DNA from: Trichopria drosophilae
Lineage: Eukaryota > Arthropoda > Insecta > Hymenoptera > Diapriidae
Reading direction: 5' to 3'
Length of the DNA: 64,000 nucleotides
Assembly: GCA_030407085.1 (NCBI GenBank)
Contig: CM059585.1
Span: forward strand, 115,929,501 to 115,993,500
Under the pieces are notes generated by a model, which searched no databases, had not been told where the DNA came from, and worked only from the letters and a program-made list of their open reading frames with translations. The first letter of the stretch is position 1. Every line of letters starts with the position of its first letter. Positions 57,611 to 64,000 of this stretch are shown here, in pieces. Position numbers and translations under genes: made by a program.

Positions 57611-59785
57611 GAAAAATCTGAGGGAATTTCCACACGGGATTTGAAATGAACAGCACGTTGACATGAATTGCATGTAATAAGGTTGAAAGCTGTTAAATTC
57701 TTCGGTAGTAATTTTAATAAAATTATACAAAAGTCGGCTTCATTGTCATCAACCGATTGGGAGAAATTCTTAGATTTTAACGCTTAGCAGAAGATTTGAT
57801 TTTCAGTGTTCTTTTATTCGTTGAAATCCTTTTGTTTGTTTCCGAGACTTTTCTGTTTCAGATTCAACGGAAATAGAATATATTTATTTCGATCTGAGAT
57901 GACATTCGATTGCAATTGTGACAATCAGAGACTCAACGAACTGATAGATCCTTGCATCCATATTGACTCTGGTGTTCTTCTCACTTCCAAAATGTTGCAC
58001 CTGCTCACAGGGCTGGCACAAGTGTACCTTTCTTGTGCTATCAGATGTCAAGGAATTGAAAGGAATTGATCCGCTCCGTGACGCTAGTGTAGTCTGGGAA
58101 CCCCCTACTCCTCATACTGTTTGCCCCTCCTACTCTCGCTCTTACCGCTTCGGTTGCAAGTAGTGGGGACAACCAGGCGATACGAACGCAACCATGCGTA
58201 TTAGTTCATCCCTACTTTTTGGCCTCCACAGGGGTACAAGAAATCTAATAGCTGAAAGGGTATAGTGTCAGTCTCCGTGCAGTTAAAAACAGTTTTAAGT
58301 CCTCCAACTTGGAAGTATTGTGGAGGATTATTATTCGAAGCTTATTTTCTGGTGAAAAGCTCAACGATGTATTATTAATTTAGATACAATCGATGATCAG
58401 CATAATATAGCGTCAAATAAAAACCACCACAAACCCATCAAAGCCAACATAATTTTTGAGCTGCGATTTACATTTAATTACCACCACGTAAGTATAACAA
58501 AAAATCTTCGAGGACAATAAACAAACCAAAAAAGGCTACTTTAACGTTGCGCATAACGAAAGGCAGTAAAAATGGCAAACAAAGGATTCCCAGGCAGATC
58601 GTCGTCGTTGACGGAACGTCAGGACGAACGAATGAACGGACGAATGTAGGAACAGTCGTCGCGGGTGTACACGTACCGCGGTAATTAAAAGAACCGACAG
58701 ATGTCTCTCTTTCGGCGGCCTCGGCTTTTATTTCGTTACGGACGACGCGTCTCGCGTATTTAAATGCGTTCCTCTAGCGTGGCCGGCTCTCCAGAATTCT
58801 TTGATTAGAAGCCCCTGCAAGGAATTCACGTTGCCTCCGCATTTTGCACTCGCTGTTCCGTACACATTTTCGCGTTTCTAGAGTTTGGTGATAAAATCTC
58901 GAACTGTGTATAAAATTCATGGATATATGTAAGTAAAAGACGAAACTCCGGTAGTTCCGGAAAATGAAATTACTCGGCGCAATTTTTCACGTTGGGTTGA
59001 GAGATACAATTTTTTAAAGCCATTTTCCCCGCTCTAATACTGAATTTTGCGCGACGCTAGATTGAATGCGACATTCGGTTTATTGTCTTCTCACTTCTTC
59101 AGTGGTTATTATCGCATTAATTCAAAATAGTTCCGGTTCGATCGTATATGAGAAAGAATTTATGCCAATACGGACGTCTAGCGTCATACGCCATAAAAAT
59201 CCATATGCGACAAAAATCATGAGCTCAGCGTTATTCGACCGATCCATAAAAAGAGTTCGGGACCTCGAAGTTTAATTTTCCCAAAATTTATGATAAAATT
59301 CGTGGCGAGATTGGGCCGCGAAATGGCGATAGCCTGGGGTGGGAAGATTGGACCATCGCGCTTTACTCTCTTGTCCTGCTTGTCTTACCTTTCTCTACCG
59401 GCAGTTTTCGTCTCTTTTCATCGTGGCAACTTTTTTCACCGGTGGTATTCCCGCGTGGACGGCAATCGGGAGTTTACGAGCTAACCGGCGAGAAGTAACC
59501 CCCGTAAGTCTGCGTAAACTCGAGTCGAGTCGAAATTGCGTGGGAGGGTGAAGTTACGTCGCTTCCTAGATATGTTTCGTTACCTTTTTTACCAGACATC
59601 GAAGGTGCTGAAGATCGATTGTTTTATTTAAATAAAATTTGCTTGCATTTATTAATCATTTTTGCGGATAATTTTTAACTTTTTCAAAAATAACAATTTT
59701 GAGACAACTTTCTCCCTGTATATTTTGATCCAAACAATTAATCATTCAAGCACATAATTAAATTGTCGGCTTGCACTTAATTTCT
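57611..59785. other. Intergenic region with a GC-rich patch (about 58590-59560)
   Basis: No gene supported. The GC-rich patch has overlapping frames of 64-70 codons in different frames, without homology I recognise. Confidence 0.35.
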
Positions 59786-59880
59786 AGGGGTGCACCTCAA
59801 AAGCCCGACATTCAAAAACTAGGCATTTACAAAAACAGACATTCAAAAACCAGACATTAAAAAAAAAAGACATTTCAAAA
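59786..59880 (+). repeat. One-ended copy of the CCGACA foldback family
   Basis: It begins GGGGTGCACCTCAAAAGCCC and continues with AAAACnnGACATTC units, related to the ends and units of 16205-17094. No opposing arm follows, so it is a fragment. Confidence 0.55.
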
Positions 59881-62800
59881 TGTACCTGCATATTCTGAAA
59901 ATGTTTAATGACTAAATTCGAAATGTGTTTAATAAATAATCCGGGGGTTAAACTGATATAACCTTCATGTGACCTGCAAAATTAATCTCTTGGTCAAATG
60001 TTTTTGACCTTGAAATAACCTTCCAATGAGACCTCAAGGACCCGAAATCATTTTTTGAATATACCAATCGGGATTTGTCGGGTTTCTAGGTTATAAGGCG
60101 ATTATTCTTATCTTAGAACTATATAGTCATTCCATTTTACTCACACATACAGTGAGATATTGTAAAATTAATAAAAAAATGGAAATATTTCATAAATATA
60201 AAAAACGTTGTAGAAGTATTCATTCAATCTTTCAAACTAGTACGCATGAAATTTGAATTTTTGTTTTAATTAAAATTTTTAAAATTTTAACTTTTTGCAA
60301 ATAAAATTTGCGAAATTCAACATTTCTCTTTTGAAATTGCAACCTAAAAAAGTGTGGCTAATGCGGTAGAGAAATAAGTTATCATGATTATCGTAAATTG
60401 AATTTCAATATACTGTTTTTTTTTTAAATTTTGGACAACAAAATTAGTAAAAAGCCCGAGAAATTCGCAGGGGGAGTTATAATTTGATATGTTTTTATTT
60501 TGTACAGAATTCCATGTTGTACATACGAGTTGTTATGTAGTAAAAAATCCTGTTTTTCAATTATTCGGTTTTTTAAAATATGTGATTTTACGTATTTTTA
60601 ACGTTTTGAGTCTGCATTTTAAGCACTTGAAGTATAAAATATCATTCCACACAGCCGTCTATTTACTGGACATAGTTTAAAAAATGAGACTAAATCGATA
60701 AGTTAGGACGAAAACGCTTTTGTCGCTATTTCGAAGTTCATTTTGAGTCAATATCTCCCGAGATCGAGCCAGAGTTTGCGCAGGATTTTGTATACGGCAC
60801 TTTCGGCAAGGCGAATCACTGTTAGGGTGCTTTGACAAGAAGATATGACCTAATCGTTGCCTGTAAAAGCTTTACACCCACCGCGATCCCTGCATTCGGT
60901 CCTAAATGATTTTCAGGAGAGTTTCTGGCTGGATCTTTCATTCTTAATAAAGTCACCGATGAGACTCGTATTTCAGCTTCTAGTTCAATTTTATCCGACA
61001 TCGAGAAGAGTAGTTAATTATTCTTTAGTATCGTTTTCTTCTGTGATTTCAACGAAAATAATAAATTAACAATTGTGACCTCGAATGTTTATTAAAAACT
61101 TTTGTTTTTTATTGAAAAACAGGTATAAGACAAATACATTTTTTCGGTTGCATACAAATTTTATTTTGTGAAAATATAACACGAAATAGAAGACATAAGT
61201 AATGAAAAAAAATAACTTGATTGATTATTCCATTTCAAGGATTAATGTTGTATTAATTTATTAAATATTGTCATTTTTACAAATATCTGTTAATGACTAT
61301 CGACAGCACAACATAAACTCAACGTTTAAAATTAGTTATTTCAGATAAAACTTATATTGCTGAACATAACATTTCATACTTTATTGATGAACTATAAAGG
61401 ACAAAATAAGAAAAATTAATATCGTTGTATGTAATTTAATATTAAATAACAATTTTAAAAGTGTTTATTGAATGTTGAGGTTTGTTTATAAACAAGAAAA
61501 TATAAAAAAGAAAATTCAGTCCCTTAAAAAAGGAAGTTAACGTATTAAAAATAGGTTTTCATACTTCTTTTTGACGGCCTGTAAAAACAAAATGTGGGGG
61601 CATAGAACGCTCTCATAGGGTTTAAAAGAAAGCTTTCACCTTAAACCTAAAAGTAACTGATTAACTGAAACTGCAAAATCATGTGAAAATTTAAAGGACT
61701 TGAATGTACAGAGTGCCCTGTAACTTTCAGGAAACTGGTCGAAAACAATTCTCCATTTAGAGTTGTGTACGATAGACCCGAATTTATCAGTTTTTTACAG
61801 TTGCGACACAAAGAATTCCTGCATCTACTTTTTTTGTCTTAAGGACTGATTATGTTTTCTATACCATAAATAACCCATACTGATACGAAATATGTTCTTC
61901 AATAAATAACCTAAACGAGCTGTTGACATTCATATTTTATTTTTATTGCTCAGAACCAGAATGTAAACAAAGCTTCTAGTTTGTTTACTTTGTTTCTGTA
62001 AGAACGTATTTTAAGGAAGGTTAAATATATGTACGTCATTTATAAAAAATGTTGGTTTTAAGGAAAAAGTGCGTTTCTTGAAATATGCCTTTTTTGCTTA
62101 AATCAATGATTCTGCAGCCAATTGCAATGACTTCAAACTTTCATGACTTGTACATTTCGATAAGCAGATTAAAAATATACATTTTTAGGTAAACGGGCAT
62201 TTCTCGAGAAACGTGTTTATTCCTTCAAACGCTTCAATTGTTATTTTTTTAAGCAGAACAGCACAATAGAATGCAGAGTTACCAAAGAAACAAACTCCAA
62301 AGTAGAGAACTGACTTCGATTATTATTAAGACTGAAGTAGACAGATATCTAAATAACAAATAAAATATTAGTGTCACAAACCTTAGTGTTATGATTCGTA
62401 TAAGTTTTAAAAAAATAGTTACTAATATTCGTTTAAAGAACATTTGTAAAAACAGAAATTTTGACATCAGCATAATATTTATGAGAATTTAAATAACGTA
62501 AGCTAGTATTTATATGTTTAATTCTTCTTCTTATGAAATTTTTTCCGTATATAATCTGTTTTTAACTACAACCCAATTAAACAAAGATTTTCTAAAAGTT
62601 AATATTGCCTAACATTTGTAGGTGGACCTTCGAATTATTCACTTTTTGAATGTATTTTCGCCTCCTGATCAAGAATATAATAATAGAAACTGTGGTGTTC
62701 GGCAAAACCTTGGCTGCCATTTTGAAAAAAAAATACGCTATTTTTAATTCTATTATGATGATTTTCAGAATAAAAATTATACCATAAAAAAATGAATAAA

Positions 62801-62934
62801 AACAACCATATAGCGTTCATTTAATCTGAGATGTAATTTGCAGTAAGTAAATAGATGTTATGTTAATAAAAAATGTCGACGTTAAGCCAACGATGCATGG
62901 TTATTTTTGTTCACTTTTTTTATGATATAATTTG
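59881..62934. other. AT-rich intergenic region, nothing recognised
   Basis: About 3 kb of AT-rich sequence without repeat termini or recognisable frames. Confidence 0.4.
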
Positions 62935-62972
62935 TATTCTGAAGATGGCATATGATGCCATGAAAACGTTAA
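62935..62972 (+). ncRNA. Hammerhead-like motif upstream of a PLE fragment
   Basis: CTGAAGA, then a perfect stem TGGCA/TGCCA around a TATGA loop, then GAAAACGTT. The CUGANGA and GAAA boxes are recognisable but the spacing after GAAA differs from the canonical GAAAC-GUH. It lies about 110 bp before PLE coding sequence in the same orientation. Confidence 0.45.
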
Positions 62973-63074
62973 AATTTTAATTTCAAATTTTTAGTACAGC
63001 GACAGTGTTACCGAAATTTTAATTACATAATATTATATTTTGCATTTATCTTCAAAAATATAAGTCTGAAAAAA

Positions 63075-63515
63075 AATGTGTGGAACAAAAAAGGTTGAAC
63101 AAATGAAGAACAACTTTTTAGATCAAAACGTCAGAATTGTATACAAACCAACTAATACCAATATAGGAGAAATCAAACCTTTTAAAGATAAATTAGATAA
63201 ATTCCATCAAAAAGATTTAATTTATGAGACTAAATGTAAGGATTACATAATGTAGTATATATAGGAGAAACAGGCAGACTGCTAAAAAATAGAATTAAAG
63301 AACACAAAAAGAATATCGAAGGAGATGAGAATAAATACACAGGCTTAACTTTACATAGAATTAATAATGACCATTCTTTCGACTTACAAAATGTTAGAAT
63401 TATTTTAATTGAAAGAAATAAACATAAACGTAAACATATGGAAAATTACTTTCTAAAAAATAATCCTGTTACCGTTAATATTCGTTTCGAAAAATCTAAT
63501 TCGCCTCAAATTTAA
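63075..63515 (+). pseudogene. Penelope-like element GIY-YIG endonuclease fragment
   Basis: It reads VRIVYKPTNTNIGEIKPFKD, then a frameshift near 63240, then VVYIGETGRLLKNRIKEHKK (the GIY-YIG-type core with its downstream arginine and glutamate-histidine). Next come GLTLHRINNDHSFDLQNVRI and RKHMENYFLKNNPVTVNIRF, ending at the TAA at 63513-63515. It is the same family as the copy at 13.8-14.2 kb but diverged. The reverse transcriptase is missing. Confidence 0.85.
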
Positions 63516-63865
63516 TGTTCTCTTTTAAACTCACAACCATAAACAATAACAATACAAGGTCGGTTTACTTTGATCGTATTACTTTCGCTTTCGAAAATTT
63601 CCAACAGCTTTTCAATATATAATCGAGCCTTCAACATCACGGTTCAATTTCCAAAAAGTAGTTATTTTATATCTTTTTTAATTATTGCAGTGCATCTTAC
63701 TGAATACTTTTTTACTCATTTCGAATTTTGAAATTTCTTTTACAGTGTGTACAGTCATAGGATTTTTTCCAATTTTCAATTTAATAATTATGAAGTACTT
63801 GGATTTCTGAAAACTTTTTTCGAAGGTAAGAGATGATACTGTTTTTGAAAAAAATAATACACACA
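63516..63865. other. Spacer at the right edge, nothing recognised
   Basis: AT-rich. A 62-codon minus-strand frame (63678-63866) has no recognisable features. Confidence 0.35.
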
Positions 63866-64000
63866 TTAAACTTTCTCACCTAATTTCATTCCTCGCAAGT
63901 TTTTTTGTTCATTTTTACTTAAAAGCTGAAGAAATTTTCGAAATTCATTTTTTACAGCTGATAACTCAACTTCAATGTTCTCTTCTATTCTCAACAACGA
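63866..64000 (-). CDS. Possible partial exon running off the right edge
   Basis: A minus-strand open frame from the window edge reads LLRIEENIEVELSAVKNEF, then RKFLQLLSKNEQKNLRGMK and a stop at 63866-63868. A good donor (TTAG|GTGAGA, 63880/63879) lies just before the stop, so it could be an exon ending at 63880. The sequence is charged and helical, like a coiled coil. Family not identified. Confidence 0.3.
   Translation of the reverse strand, partial: SLLRIEENIEVELSAVKNEFRKFLQLLSKNEQKNLRGMKLGEKV

Overview
The window is animal nuclear DNA, almost certainly from an insect and most likely a hymenopteran. Split genes with GT-AG introns, an AT-rich background with scattered GC-rich islands, and a LINE whose protein resembles a family I know from ants and wasps all point that way. 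That species call is inference; the gene calls do not depend on it.

Two conserved host genes can be assembled exon by exon, both on the minus strand. The first is Arp5/ACTR5, the actin-related subunit of the INO80 chromatin remodeller (3182-12942). It has seven exons, every phase closes, and it encodes 674 residues. The second is the nucleoporin Nup88 (26325-38522). Eleven exons give 568 residues to the stop, and the N-terminal exon or exons (about 150-170 residues by comparison with the human protein) were not found. No other host gene is supported with confidence. A GC-rich 80-codon open frame near 56.2 kb and an open frame running off the right edge on the minus strand are weak candidates.

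Most of the rest is layered mobile DNA. Arp5 intron 2 (7.4 kb) holds a Jockey-like LINE fragment interrupted by a second LINE with a perfect 15-bp target duplication, and a Penelope-like element (PLE) whose reverse transcriptase is interrupted by a pogo-like MITE (TA duplication). It also holds a 363-bp tandem duplication, one copy of which received a TTAA-targeting element. From 13.5 to 19.2 kb two PLE 3' halves face each other in a 1.4-kb inverted repeat with hammerhead-like motifs. Between them lies a 1.7-kb terminal-inverted-repeat element that holds two foldback elements built from degenerate 'CCGACA' arrays with 9-bp target duplications.

From 21 to 49 kb the dominant feature is long, nearly palindromic foldback elements. 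Most have ends of the form TTAA-CCC...GGG-TTAA. Two lie in Nup88 introns. One distinct TTAA element (47420-48824) still carries an open C-terminal transposase exon. From 49 to 63 kb the sequence is mostly unannotatable, with GC-rich islands and short degenerate repeats; a PLE fragment lies at 62.9-63.5 kb.

The strongest observations are the nested insertions whose empty sites can be read inside the window, the CCGACA foldback family, the hammerhead-like motifs at five sites, and the foldbacks in Nup88 introns that would fold into long double-stranded RNA.
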